Assembly (NCBI GenBank): GCA_016934555.1
Contig: JAFGSS010000083.1
Location: 1-47,501, forward strand
Source of the DNA: Acidobacteriota bacterium
GTDB taxonomy: Bacteria > Acidobacteriota > UBA6911
Length of the DNA stretch: 47,501 nt
Reading direction: 5' to 3'
Made by a program: the position numbers and the translations under genes. Positions 1-9,255 of the stretch are shown in pieces (position 1 is the stretch's first letter; the number at the start of each line of letters is the position of its first letter). The notes under the pieces are model-generated. The model worked only from the letters and a program-made list of their open reading frames with translations, was not told where the DNA came from and made no database searches.

Positions 1-196
1 ATTGCAGGGATGCCTGTCCGCCCAGGCCGAGGGTGGTGGCCTCGAAGCCGAGGCGCCCCATCGGGCGCTTCATGAGGCGGTCGGGCCCGGTTTTGCCGAA
101 GACGAAATGGGGACCGAGGGAGAGGCTCGCGGATGCGAGCGCGGCGCCTTTGAGAAACCTTCGCCTCGAAAGGGAGGTGTCCGGGAGATCGGCCAT
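1..196 (-). CDS. Aldo/keto reductase with Tat signal, 5' part only (runs off window edge)
   Basis: Reverse-strand reading MADLPDTSLSRRRFLKGAALASASLSLGPHFVFGKTGPDRLMKRPMGRLGFEATTLGLGGQASLQ...; SRRRFLKG twin-arginine motif; GGAGG upstream of ATG at 196; M.RPMGRLGFEATTLGLGG is typical of an AKR N-terminus. Confidence 0.7.
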   Translation of the reverse strand, partial: MADLPDTSLSRRRFLKGAALASASLSLGPHFVFGKTGPDRLMKRPMGRLGFEATTLGLGGQASLQ

Positions 197-305
197 GGTG
201 TGTCCTCCTGTGGTCGGGTGCAAATGCTCCTGCAGGACGCGCTCGGGCACCCGATGGTCTCATAACAATATACCATTGGGCGATACCGGGGGCCGGCCCG
301 AAATC

Positions 306-494
306 CTGGACACCCACGAATCGAGCGCACACTGAAATGCTGGACATCCACCCATTGGGCGCAACTCCGGGCCTGAAGCCTTGCCAAGCCAATAGGTGGG
401 TGTCCATGATTGGTGTCCAGGATCAGTGGATGTCCAGGATCGGGGGTTTCTCATTTGGTGGATGTCCACAATTTTGCAAAGAGTGGATGTCCAG
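306..494. repeat. Cluster of 12-bp repeats GTGGATGTCCAG in two opposing orientations (possible IS ends or MITE-like remnant)
   Basis: CTGGACACCCAC 306-317, CTGGACATCCAC 340-351 (one orientation); GTGGGTGTCCAT 396-407, GGTGTCCAG ~412-420, GTGGATGTCCAG 426-437, GTGGATGTCCAC 458-469, GTGGATGTCCAG 483-494 (other orientation). Confidence 0.75.
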
Positions 495-501
495 GATTTC
501 A

Positions 502-2253
502 CTATTTCCAGGGGGTAATGGGGGTGCCCCGGCCGAAGCGGAAATCGGTCGCGAACCAGGTGGTTTGGATGTTCCCGCCGGCGACGATGACCTGGATGGA
601 CCGGGCATTGGTGAAGGGCTTGATCAGGGTGTCCGGCGGCGCCTTCATCCAGCCCGCGAACGGTTCCAGACCCTCGAGGGCCATCGGCATGCTGGCCGTG
701 GTGTTGACGCCGTTCCCCCAGAAGGTGGCGGCGGCCACCTCCACGTTGTCGGCCAGCCACCGGCCGAGCTCCGATTTGGATCTGAAGCCGTGCACGTCCC
801 TGAGCAGGGCGGCCACGGTCGGGTCCATGACGATGGTCGCGGCCGAGCCGTAGAGCGAGCGCATGTAGTCGCGGATGAGCATGTGGGGCGGGTGGGCGCT
901 CTGCGCCTCCCCCACGCTCGAGATGTAGCTCCAGCCGATGCCGACGCTGACCACGTCATCCTCCGGCTTGAACCCCATCTCGACGCTGAGGGAATTCCAG
1001 CCGGCGGGGAGGAGTTCCTCGTTCTCGGCGATGCAGAGGTTGTTGTACTGCAGCGCGCTCCCCAGGGTCGAATAGGCCCCCACGTTGAGACGGAGGTCCC
1101 CCAGGATCTTGCCCGCCAGGGTGAAGGTGCGGCCGATGACGGAGTTGGCCTCGCTGAAGGGGCCCATCACATCGGTTCCCGAGTGGATCCCGAGCCGCCG
1201 GCGGACCGGTCCGTTGAAGACGATCATGTTCGCCATGGAGCTGGTGGAGTTCCCGAAGGAGGGGGCCTGCGTCAGCGTCGCGAGGATGGCGGGGAAGTAC
1301 TCGGGCCGGGCTCCGGCCATGACGGCGTAGACGGCCGCCTTCTCCACCGTCAGTTCCCGGGAGCCCGTCCGGCTGACCACTTCTCCCGGCTTGCGGCTGG
1401 TCCCCCGCAGCATGGCCGCCACCCGCCTTTCGGTCGGGAGGACGACGGGGAGGAAGTCGGTCCACTCTCTCTCCTTGAACAGGCGCTGGAGATTGTCCTC
1501 GGTGCCGGGCGCCAGCAGCCTCGGCTCGGGGGCGGCGGCCGGCGGCATCCCGGCACGCTTCTCTTCGGCCGTGAGCGGGGCCGTCAGCGCATCGATGACG
1601 GCCCGCATCATCGGCTTGCCGGAGAGGAGGTCCTTTCCCTCGACGTAGGCGCGGTGGACGCTTCGGGGCTGGCCGGCCACGGGGAAGGGGAACGCCACGT
1701 AGCGGATCGGCATGCCGTTGGAATACTGGAGCTCGTAGTCTTTGAATTTCAAGACATTGACGGCGGAGGCGCCAACGGTGGGAATGCGGCCTTCAAGCTC
1801 GAGGTTGCGCGCAAACCGGCTCACGGCCGATACGCAGCCGTGTCAACCGCCGATCCCGATGATGGCGCCCGCCGCCCCCGCGGCCAGGATCTCCTTCCTG
1901 AGTCCGGCGTCGTCGCCGAACGGCCCCCCGGCGGAGCGCCGGATTTCGACTTTCACCGACGGCATGTTTCGGGCGAACCAGTCCCGCATCTCCTCGAAGA
2001 CGCTGTAGGCCGCTTCGGGGCCCCCCCACTGCAGGTCGACCAGGTAGAGGGTCTTTCCTTCGAGAGAGGGGGCCCGCGGCGCGAGCGGCACCCGCTCCAC
2101 CAGCTTCGTGGCGATCGCCGGGTTGAGGACGGTGACGCGCCGCCCGGCGGCGGTGTCCGGGTCTTCCTGGCCGGCGACGGGCGCCGTTCCCCCGGCGGAG
2201 ATGAGGACGGCGGCAAAAAGCAGGACGGCTCCCGACAGAACGGATTTTTTCAT
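502..2253 (-). CDS. UGSC-family-like exported selenoprotein, UHGC motif (TGA at 1845..1843 read as Sec), with long C-terminal domain
   Basis: ORFs 1843..2253 and 502..1824 are in the same frame, separated only by TGA: ...GAIIGIGG-U-HGCVSAVSRFARNLELEGR...; signal peptide MKKSVLSGAVLLFAAVLISAGGTAPVAG; aligns end to end with the 10231..11901 product. Confidence 0.82.
1815..1831 (-). promoter_or_regulatory. Candidate bacterial SECIS hairpin downstream of UGA in the 502..2253 gene
   Basis: ATCGGC-CGTGA-GCCGGT, 6-bp stem (one U-G), 5-nt loop with G at position 2, loop starts 18 nt after the UGA. Confidence 0.55.
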
Positions 2254-2355
2254 GGCTCCCTCCCCGCAAAAGGAATCGATCAGTACGGTACGCCTCCGCC
2301 CCGCTCCGCCGGCGGGTGCGCGTGTGCGTCCCTCCGGCCGGTCCCGGTTTTCCCC

Positions 2356-3060
2356 CTATTCCTGGGAGGGGGGCCCCACCGGGAAAGCGGCCTTGGGCCG
2401 CGGGGGGGGCGCCAGGTTCACGTCGTAGCCGGCGATGTCGGTCTGTGGTGGCGCCGTGTCCACCAGCTTGAGCGCCTTGGCCGGGCAGACGCTGACGCAC
2501 GCCTGTTCTCCCCCGGGCCCCCCCTTGTGGTTCCAGTACGGGGCGTCGACGCAGAGGTCGCACTTGGTCGATTTCTTCTTTCCCGGGTCCCAGACCGTCC
2601 GGTGGGGCCGCTGGGGGCACGACTGGATGCAGCGCTTGCAGCCGATGCATTTTTCCTGGTCGATGCGACGCACGTTCCCGTTGGCGGCATCGACGTGACA
2701 GGCGCCGGTCGGGCAGTTCTGCACGCAGACGGGGGTGACGCACTGGCGGCAGACCGACATCACGATGTCGTAGGGGTACTTGGTGAAGGAGGGGGCGTCG
2801 CGGATGATCTGGATCCTGGAAAGCGAAGGGTTCGCCACCCCCTCGTGCGTCATCGAGCAGGCGTACATGCAGCTCTGACAGCCGAAGCAGAGCCGGCTGT
2901 CGTAGACGATATACCCCTTGGACGGAGCATAGGAAACGGCGGCCTCCACGGCCGGGGGTGCCGCGGCGAGCGGCGCTCCCACCGCCAGGGCCCCCGCAGC
3001 GAGGGCGGTCCCCCCGCTCTTCAGGAAATCGCGTCTCAATACTCTCTTTTCATCAGCCAT
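2356..3060 (-). CDS. Tat-signal 4Fe-4S ferredoxin-type electron transfer protein (YdhY/NrfC-like)
   Basis: MADEKRVLRRDFLKSGGTALAAGA...; several CxxCxxCxxxC motifs (CFGCQSCMYAC, CRQCVTPVCVQNCP, CIGCKRCIQSCP, CDLCVDAP). Confidence 0.9.
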   Translation of the reverse strand: MADEKRVLRRDFLKSGGTALAAGALAVGAPLAAAPPAVEAAVSYAPSKGYIVYDSRLCFGCQSCMYACSMTHEGVANPSLSRIQIIRDAPSFTKYPYDIVMSVCRQCVTPVCVQNCPTGACHVDAANGNVRRIDQEKCIGCKRCIQSCPQRPHRTVWDPGKKKSTKCDLCVDAPYWNHKGGPGGEQACVSVCPAKALKLVDTAPPQTDIAGYDVNLAPPPRPKAAFPVGPPSQE

Positions 3061-3116
3061 GCCTGTTCTCCCGTCGAACTCCTGTCAGATTTCAAGGATG
3101 CGGATCCGCCCCGCTC

Positions 3117-5378
3117 CTACGCCTTCCCGAGCGCCCGGAGCACCTTGTCCGGGGTGATCGGGGGTTCGATCCACTTGCCGATGGCGTTGGCCACGGCGCA
3201 GACCGGGAGCTGCGGGGCCGCCATGCAGTGGCTGATGCCGGAGGCGCCGTAGCAGGCGTTTCCCGACCGGCTCTCCACGGCGCAGGTCTCGATCGGCCCC
3301 AGGTCGAGGATCGTGGGCTTCTTGTACTCGATCATGTTGGTGCTGAGCTTCACCCCGCTGGCCCTGTCATAGACGAACTCCTCGGAAAGGCCGCCCCCCT
3401 GGCTGAAGTACATCGCCTGGTGCAGCTGCCCCTCGAACGACGTCATCCGGAGCACCTTGCCGGGGTCGCACGCCACCACGAACCGGGTTACCTCGACCTC
3501 GCCGGTCTCGGTGTCCACGGCCACCTCGCAGAAGCTCGCGTTCATGACGTCGAGCACCTTCCCCCCCTGGTGCCACGTCGTCTCGGGGGGGCGGCCGAAG
3601 AAGGTCGCGGCGATGTCCTTGTCCTGGTCGCCGAAGCCCTCGTCGGCGATGAACTGGCCGAACGGGATCTTCTGGCCCGGGTCGGACTTCAGAAAAACCA
3701 TGGTGTCCTTCGTGTCGAGATCTTCCGGTTCGGCCTTGAACTTGGGCGCGGCCAGCTCGAGCAGCGCCTTGCGGCACCGCACGGCCGCCTCCTTCATCAC
3801 CCAGGCGGAGGCGGTGGTGCCGTCGCTCCCCCCGCCGACCGGGGTGAAGAACGCCCGGTTGTCGTACTGGAGGATCACGTCCTCGATCCTGGCCCCCATC
3901 TCCTCGGCGACGACCAGGGCGCAGGCGTCGGCGGCGTAGACCCCCATCCAGGGCCCCTTGAGGGGCACGTACACCTTGTTATCCCCCTGGATGGTGACGG
4001 TGGCCGTGTAGGGGGCCTGGGCGTGGCGCGGCGACTGGGCGTAGCGGAACCCGTACCCGTGCATCCGCCCGTCGGGGAGGCGCCGGGTCCCGGCGGGGTG
4101 CCATTTCCACCCCATCAGCTTCTTCCCCTTCTCCACGCACTCCAGCAGCCCGGGGGGGACGCCGGGGTCGTCCTGGGACGAGGGGCCGTGCACGTTTCTG
4201 AGCGCGACGTCGGTCACGTCCATCCCGAGCTTTTCCGCGATGATCTGCTCGGCGATCGTCATCGCGTCCCAGTTGAAGGGGGAGGTCTGGCTCCCCGTCG
4301 ACTTGGCCGAGTCGGTGAAGACCGCCTGGGCCTCGCTGTGGAGGTTCTTGCAGCGGGTGGTGTTGAAGGGGCTGAACATCGCCTCGAACGCCCCCATGGC
4401 GAAGGGGCGGGCCCGGACGCCGGGCGCCCCCATGTCGGAGATGGTGCGTTCCCTGACGGCCGTGATGGTGCCGTCCTTCCTGAACCCGATCTTCACGTGC
4501 ATATACCGCTGCGGGTTCGCGGAGTAATAGTCGTTCTGGCGCGCGTTCATGCACCGGACGGGGCGGCCGGTTCTTCTGGCCAGCAGCGGGGTGATGAGCG
4601 AGGCGCGCCGCAGCATCCAGTCGCAGTACTTTCCCCCCTGGAAGGTGGTGCCGCGGTGGAGCCGGTCGAAGGTGACGCCGTAGGCGGGGCGCAGTTCGTA
4701 GGCGCCCCAGGTCGGGGGGATACCCTGCACGTACAGGCTCGGCCCGGGGGGCCCCAGCGGGGCCTGGGCCCACCAGGAGAGGCTCCCGTTCGGGTTCGGG
4801 ATGTGGGACGCCGTCAGGGAGTGGGTCCAGTCGAATTCGAAGACCTGGTCCGCCTCCCGGAAGCCGGCCTCGACGTCCCCCGTGGTGAACGGCTTGGAGG
4901 CCAGGGCCTTCGGTTCGATCCGGATGAAGGGGGAGCCCGGCTCCAGGCTGGTGCGCGGGTCGACGACCGGGGGGAGGACCTCCCACTCCACCGCGATCAG
5001 GCGGAGCGCCTCCTCGCAGATGTCCTCGGTCTCGGCGACGACCACGGCGCCGACCTCCTCGTTTTCCGTGTCCGACTCGTTGCTCAGCATCGGCTCCCGC
5101 AGGGCCTTGTCCATTGCCTGGATCTCCGGGTCCTCCCAGGTGACGATGTCGACGACGCCGTCGAGGGCGCGCGCCCGGCGGGTGTCCATCCGCACGATTC
5201 TGGCGCGGCCGTGGGGATTGCGGAGGAACTTGGCGTGCAGCATTCCGGGCACGACGTCGTCGCTGCCGAATTTGGCCATGCCGGTGGCGATGGGAAAGGA
5301 AAGCCTGCCGGGCACGTTGGCCGCGCCGACCGCCCTGAATTCCTTTCGCTGTCCGTTGCTTCCCACGATGTCTGCCAT
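3117..5378 (-). CDS. Xanthine dehydrogenase/aldehyde oxidase family molybdopterin-binding subunit
   Basis: 753 aa; MADIVGSNGQRKEFRAVGAANVPGRLSFPIATGMAKFGSDDVVPGMLHAKFLRNPHGRARIVRMDTRRARALDGVVDIVTWED... and GGGSDGTTASAWVMKEA, typical of the large subunit family. Confidence 0.9.
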   Translation of the reverse strand: MADIVGSNGQRKEFRAVGAANVPGRLSFPIATGMAKFGSDDVVPGMLHAKFLRNPHGRARIVRMDTRRARALDGVVDIVTWEDPEIQAMDKALREPMLSNESDTENEEVGAVVVAETEDICEEALRLIAVEWEVLPPVVDPRTSLEPGSPFIRIEPKALASKPFTTGDVEAGFREADQVFEFDWTHSLTASHIPNPNGSLSWWAQAPLGPPGPSLYVQGIPPTWGAYELRPAYGVTFDRLHRGTTFQGGKYCDWMLRRASLITPLLARRTGRPVRCMNARQNDYYSANPQRYMHVKIGFRKDGTITAVRERTISDMGAPGVRARPFAMGAFEAMFSPFNTTRCKNLHSEAQAVFTDSAKSTGSQTSPFNWDAMTIAEQIIAEKLGMDVTDVALRNVHGPSSQDDPGVPPGLLECVEKGKKLMGWKWHPAGTRRLPDGRMHGYGFRYAQSPRHAQAPYTATVTIQGDNKVYVPLKGPWMGVYAADACALVVAEEMGARIEDVILQYDNRAFFTPVGGGSDGTTASAWVMKEAAVRCRKALLELAAPKFKAEPEDLDTKDTMVFLKSDPGQKIPFGQFIADEGFGDQDKDIAATFFGRPPETTWHQGGKVLDVMNASFCEVAVDTETGEVEVTRFVVACDPGKVLRMTSFEGQLHQAMYFSQGGGLSEEFVYDRASGVKLSTNMIEYKKPTILDLGPIETCAVESRSGNACYGASGISHCMAAPQLPVCAVANAIGKWIEPPITPDKVLRALGKA

Positions 5379-5586
5379 GGCCTCGCTCCCTGAGTGGACG
5401 GTGCCGCGTGCCCTATTGCGCCGATTGTACTACCGAACGCCCCTTTTGGGTCAAAAAGTAAGGTTTTCCGGGCGCATTTTTCACGCCCCCGCGGTCTCTT
5501 TCCCGGGACGACGGAGGGAGGGGCGGGCGTTGGCGGGGAGGGCGGAAGGTCTGCGAGACGCGATGGGGGGGGACGACGGGGTATCG

Positions 5587-5639
5587 GGGACGGACCAGAA
5601 TATCTTGAATCAAGCCAATAAGTTATCCTGGTCCGTCCC
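5587..5639. repeat. Long hairpin with perfect 12-bp arms GGGACGGACCAG / CTGGTCCGTCCC (REP-like unit or terminator)
   Basis: Arms 5587-5598 and 5628-5639, 29-nt interior; TTTTTT at ~5643-5648 follows in the + direction only. Confidence 0.7.
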
Positions 5640-5659
5640 TGGTTTTTTCGGGAACGGGG

Positions 5660-6046
5660 CTATTTGGCGGCCCAGAGGCCGTGCAGGTTGCAGTACTCCC
5701 TGGCCGTCATCGGCGCGTTCGGGTCTTCCACCATGAAAACGGCCTCGGCGACGGTGTCGCCTTCCTTGAAGTCGTGCCGGAGCACCTTGTCCCCGACCAG
5801 GAGTTCCACGAACAGGATGTAGTGCTCGGGTTGCATGGGATGGGGGACGCTCCCGACCTTGACCGTCACCTTGTTCCCGGTCTTCTCGATCACCGGCACA
5901 TGCTTCTCCCTGGCCGCGTCGACGGTATCGGCGACGAGTTCCTGCATCGGCTGCCCGCAGCAGGAAATCGTCGTCTTCCCGTTCCACAGGCTCTCGATGA
6001 TGTTTCCGCAAACCTCGCATTTGTAAATGCTCTTTTTCCGCAGCAT
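5660..6046 (-). CDS. dfx: Desulfoferrodoxin / superoxide reductase
   Basis: MLRKKSIYKCEVCGNIIESLWNGKTTISCCGQPMQEL...EKHVPVIEK...VGSVPHPMQPEHYILFVELL...REYCNLHGLW; Cx2C...CC rubredoxin-like domain plus SOR domain. Confidence 0.95.
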   Translation of the reverse strand: MLRKKSIYKCEVCGNIIESLWNGKTTISCCGQPMQELVADTVDAAREKHVPVIEKTGNKVTVKVGSVPHPMQPEHYILFVELLVGDKVLRHDFKEGDTVAEAVFMVEDPNAPMTAREYCNLHGLWAAK

Positions 6047-6325
6047 AGTTCCTCGCTTTCCGACGAATACGGTGGTGTCCACTCGTTCACACCCTATCAC
6101 TATACTGGATGACCATCGGCTTCCGAACAGGGTTCGGCCGATTTTTTTGGCTCCGGCTCCCTCCATGGCGGCCGCGGTCCGGGAAGGGAGGGGGAGGGAA
6201 AGTTTTCTGGTTGCCTTCCGGCCGGGGTTTATAGTCAGATAACGAAGATCTCCCAACCGGCGGAAGGGGAGCGGTCCCCGCCGGCGGGGACAGGACACTG
6301 GCACGCTACGCAAAGGAGCCGTCTT

Positions 6326-7117
6326 ATGGCTGATGACAAAAAAGCCCTGAACACAGAGGCCGCCCCGAAAAAGCGGCTGTCCCGGCGCGACTTCCTGGTC
6401 ACGGGGGGAACCGTGGTCGCCGTCGATGCCCTGATCGCCGCCAGTCCGGCCGCGGCTGCCGCCGCACCGGCTGCCGCACCGGCAGGCTCATCGGCCGCCG
6501 CCACCTACCCCGCGTCGAAAGGGTACCTGGTCTACGACAGCAAGAAATGCGCGGGGTGCACCACCTGCATGCTCGCCTGTTCGCTCGTCCACTACGGGGT
6601 GCAGAACCTTTCCCGCTCCCGCATCCAGATCATGCAGGACTCCTTCGGCAAATTCCCCGGGGACGTCATCATGGCCCCCTGCCGGCAGTGCAAGGTGCCG
6701 GTGTGCGTCCAGAGCTGCCCGGTGGGCGCCGCCTATGTCGACACCGAAAACGGCAACGTGCGCCGCATCGACAGCGCCAAATGCATCGGCTGCAGGACGT
6801 GCCTCAGGATGTGCCCCCAGCAGCCGCACCGCACCGTCTGGGTCACGATCGACGGCAAGGGGAAGTCGTCCAAGTGCGACCTCTGCCTCGACACCCCCTA
6901 CTGGGACGAGAAAGGGGGGCCGGGGGGGAAGCAGGCGTGCGTGGAGAGCTGCCCGATGAAGGCGATCAAATTCGTCGCCGAAATGCCCGACCAGAAGGAG
7001 ACGGAAGGGTACGACGTGAACCTGCGCAACGACCACTGGTACAACCTGGGCCTGGTGGACAACAGCACCGTGGAGCCGAAACGGAATCCGGTGTGGAAAG
7101 TCGGGGGAGGGGAATAG
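6326..7117 (+). CDS. Tat-signal 4Fe-4S ferredoxin-type electron transfer protein (YdhY-like), paralog of 2356..3060
   Basis: KRLSRRDFLVTGGTVVAVDALIAASPAAAAA; CAGCTTCMLAC, CRQCKVPVCVQSCP, CIGCRTCLRMCP, CDLCLDTPYW motifs. Confidence 0.92.
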   Translation: MADDKKALNTEAAPKKRLSRRDFLVTGGTVVAVDALIAASPAAAAAAPAAAPAGSSAAATYPASKGYLVYDSKKCAGCTTCMLACSLVHYGVQNLSRSRIQIMQDSFGKFPGDVIMAPCRQCKVPVCVQSCPVGAAYVDTENGNVRRIDSAKCIGCRTCLRMCPQQPHRTVWVTIDGKGKSSKCDLCLDTPYWDEKGGPGGKQACVESCPMKAIKFVAEMPDQKETEGYDVNLRNDHWYNLGLVDNSTVEPKRNPVWKVGGGE

Positions 7118-7118
7118 G

Positions 7119-9164
7119 ATGAAAGGCGGATATACGGGCAAGATATTGCGGGTCCATCTTACGACCCGGACCATCGGCACCATCGACACGGCCAAATACG
7201 AGGAATTCGGGGGCGGGCACGGCATCGGCTCCGCGGTGTTCTTCGATCTCGTCGGCGATCAGCTTACGTTCGAGGCTTTCGATCCCCGCAACCTCATCAT
7301 CATGATGGCCTCCCCCTTTTCCGGCACCTTCATGCCCGGCTCGGGGCGCTGCGAGGTCCAGGGAATGGGGCCGATGCTCTACCCCGTCGAGTGGTTCGCC
7401 CACAGCAATTTCGGGGGGCGCTTCACGGCCCAGCTGAAGTTCGCGGGGTGGGACGGCATCGTCGTGGAAGGCGCCGCGGACGAGCCGGTCTGGATCAACA
7501 TCGTCAACGACAAGGTTACGATCGAGAGCGCCAAAGGGATCTGGGGGATGGACACCTGGGACACCCAGGAGGAGATCTCCCGCCGCGTGATGCCGGGGCT
7601 CAAATACGGCGAGTGGGCCGAGCTGGCCCGGGACCAGGCGACCACGCAGTCCCCCGCCGTCGTCTGCTGCGGCCCGGCGGGGGAGAACCGGAGCCGGCTG
7701 GGCGCGCTCCTGCACGGCCCCGGTTCGCAGGCGGCCCTGTGCGGGTTCGGGGGCGTTTTCGGCTCCAAGAAGCTCAAAGCCATCAGCGCCATCGGGACGG
7801 GGGATGTCCCGATCGCCGACCCCAAGGCCTTCATGGCCGCGCGCCTCTGGTTCCGGCAGTTCCAGTGGGACGTGGATAATCCCCGCGAGGCGGAGCGCTT
7901 CGGCGCCGGTGGTCCCTACGCCCTGATCAGCGGCCGCCCCAGCGGGGGGAACGTGCTCAACCGCGACCTGCCGCTCACCCCCGCGCGTGCGACCGCCTGC
8001 GCCTCCTGCCCGCGCGGCTGCCGGATGCGGCTGGCCACGGGGGACAGCAACGAGTCGGTCTGCGCCGGCACCATGGTCATCACGGTCAACGGGTCGGTCA
8101 AGTTCACCCGCCAGGGGAACGACCTGATGCAGAAATACGGCCTCGGACACTGGCAGCTGATGCCGCTCCTGTCCTACATAGACGCCCTCCACAAGAAGGG
8201 GATCCTCGGGAAGGGGAAGCAGATCGACACCGACCTGCCGCTCGACCGCCCCGGCACGTTCGCCTACGCCGACGCGGTGATGCGGGCGATCGCCTACCGG
8301 GAGGGGGTCGGGGACGACCTGGCCGAGGCGTGCGCCCGTTTCGCGAAGAAGATCGGGCGCTACGACCAGGACGTCAACGACGGCACGCTGAGTCTGGCCT
8401 ACTGGGGGACGGCCAACCACTACGACCCGGCGATCGAGGCGGAGTGGGGCTTCGGCTCCCTGCTGGGGGAGCGCGACCTGATGCTGCACCAGATGTCCAA
8501 CTACCCCATCCACTGGATGGCCTGGTCGGGCGACCCCTACCTGACGGCCGAGGAGGTCTCCCGCCTCTACACCGACGCCATGGTCCCCTACCAGGGGGAC
8601 CCCTTCATGGTCGATCACAGCGACGGGCCGACCGGGATCTACTCCGACTCCAAGGTCAAGCAGGTCGCCTGGATCAAGCACTACGAGAAGTTCTGGGTCG
8701 GGGCGGGCGGTTTCTGCGGCTGGCGCTGGCCGATGTGCATCACCAACAACACGGCCGACCGCCGGGGGGCGACGCCCGAGGCGGAACCGAAGTTCTGGAA
8801 CGCCGTGACCGGGGATAACCGGACGTTTGCCGACTACATGGAACTGGGGCACAAGATCTACACCCTCGACCGCTCCATCTGGGCGCTGCAGGGGCGGCAC
8901 CGGGACATGGAGGTCTTTCCCGACTACGTCTACGACAAGCCGAGCGTGGGGCACGACATGACCATGTACATCGACGGCCAGTGGCAGTACGCCAAGGGGA
9001 CGGGGCGGACGCTGGACCGGGCGAAAGTGGAGGATTTCAAAACCAGGTTCTACAAGTTCGAGGGGTACAATCCCGACAACGGTTATCCGAAGCGGGACAC
9101 CCTCGAGAAGATGAAGCTCGCAAAGGTCGCCGACCTGCTCCAGAAGCGGGGCAAGCTGGGCTGA
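7119..9164 (+). CDS. Aldehyde:ferredoxin oxidoreductase family W/Mo-pterin enzyme
   Basis: 681 aa; MKGGYTGKILRVHLTTRTIGTIDT..., HSNFGGRFTAQLKFAGWDGIVVEGAADEPVWI, CASCPRGCRM; 1 bp after the upstream ferredoxin gene. Confidence 0.93.
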   Translation: MKGGYTGKILRVHLTTRTIGTIDTAKYEEFGGGHGIGSAVFFDLVGDQLTFEAFDPRNLIIMMASPFSGTFMPGSGRCEVQGMGPMLYPVEWFAHSNFGGRFTAQLKFAGWDGIVVEGAADEPVWINIVNDKVTIESAKGIWGMDTWDTQEEISRRVMPGLKYGEWAELARDQATTQSPAVVCCGPAGENRSRLGALLHGPGSQAALCGFGGVFGSKKLKAISAIGTGDVPIADPKAFMAARLWFRQFQWDVDNPREAERFGAGGPYALISGRPSGGNVLNRDLPLTPARATACASCPRGCRMRLATGDSNESVCAGTMVITVNGSVKFTRQGNDLMQKYGLGHWQLMPLLSYIDALHKKGILGKGKQIDTDLPLDRPGTFAYADAVMRAIAYREGVGDDLAEACARFAKKIGRYDQDVNDGTLSLAYWGTANHYDPAIEAEWGFGSLLGERDLMLHQMSNYPIHWMAWSGDPYLTAEEVSRLYTDAMVPYQGDPFMVDHSDGPTGIYSDSKVKQVAWIKHYEKFWVGAGGFCGWRWPMCITNNTADRRGATPEAEPKFWNAVTGDNRTFADYMELGHKIYTLDRSIWALQGRHRDMEVFPDYVYDKPSVGHDMTMYIDGQWQYAKGTGRTLDRAKVEDFKTRFYKFEGYNPDNGYPKRDTLEKMKLAKVADLLQKRGKLG

Positions 9165-9179
9165 CCTGGCCGCTTACGC

Positions 9180-9220
9180 GGTCCGGAGCGGGCGGGATCC
9201 GATCCCGCCCGCTCCGGACC
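9180..9220. terminator. Perfect 20-bp inverted repeat between convergent genes, likely bidirectional terminator
   Basis: GGTCCGGAGCGGGCGGGATC-C-GATCCCGCCCGCTCCGGACC, between the + AOR gene and the - IclR gene. Confidence 0.75.
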
Positions 9221-9255
9221 CTTCCTTCCTTTACCCCTGCGTCTGTTCCTTCCTG

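Noticed and set aside
1824-1845. Nonsense mutation/pseudogene interpretation of the split ORF
   Set aside because: The stop is TGA at a UxxC motif, the downstream frame is long and conserved with a paralog that has TGA at the equivalent position, and a hairpin follows; recoding explains this better.
337-3252. Long + strand ORF (971 aa) over the selenoprotein and Fe-S genes
   Set aside because: Low-complexity G/R/H/V-rich translation with no recognisable family; antisense shadow of well-supported minus-strand genes in high-GC DNA.
2958-5393. Long + strand ORF (811 aa) opposite the XDH-type gene
   Set aside because: Shadow ORF; the minus-strand frame encodes a clear enzyme.
6966-8954. Minus-strand 662-aa ORF opposite the AOR gene
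   Set aside because: Shadow ORF of the AOR gene.
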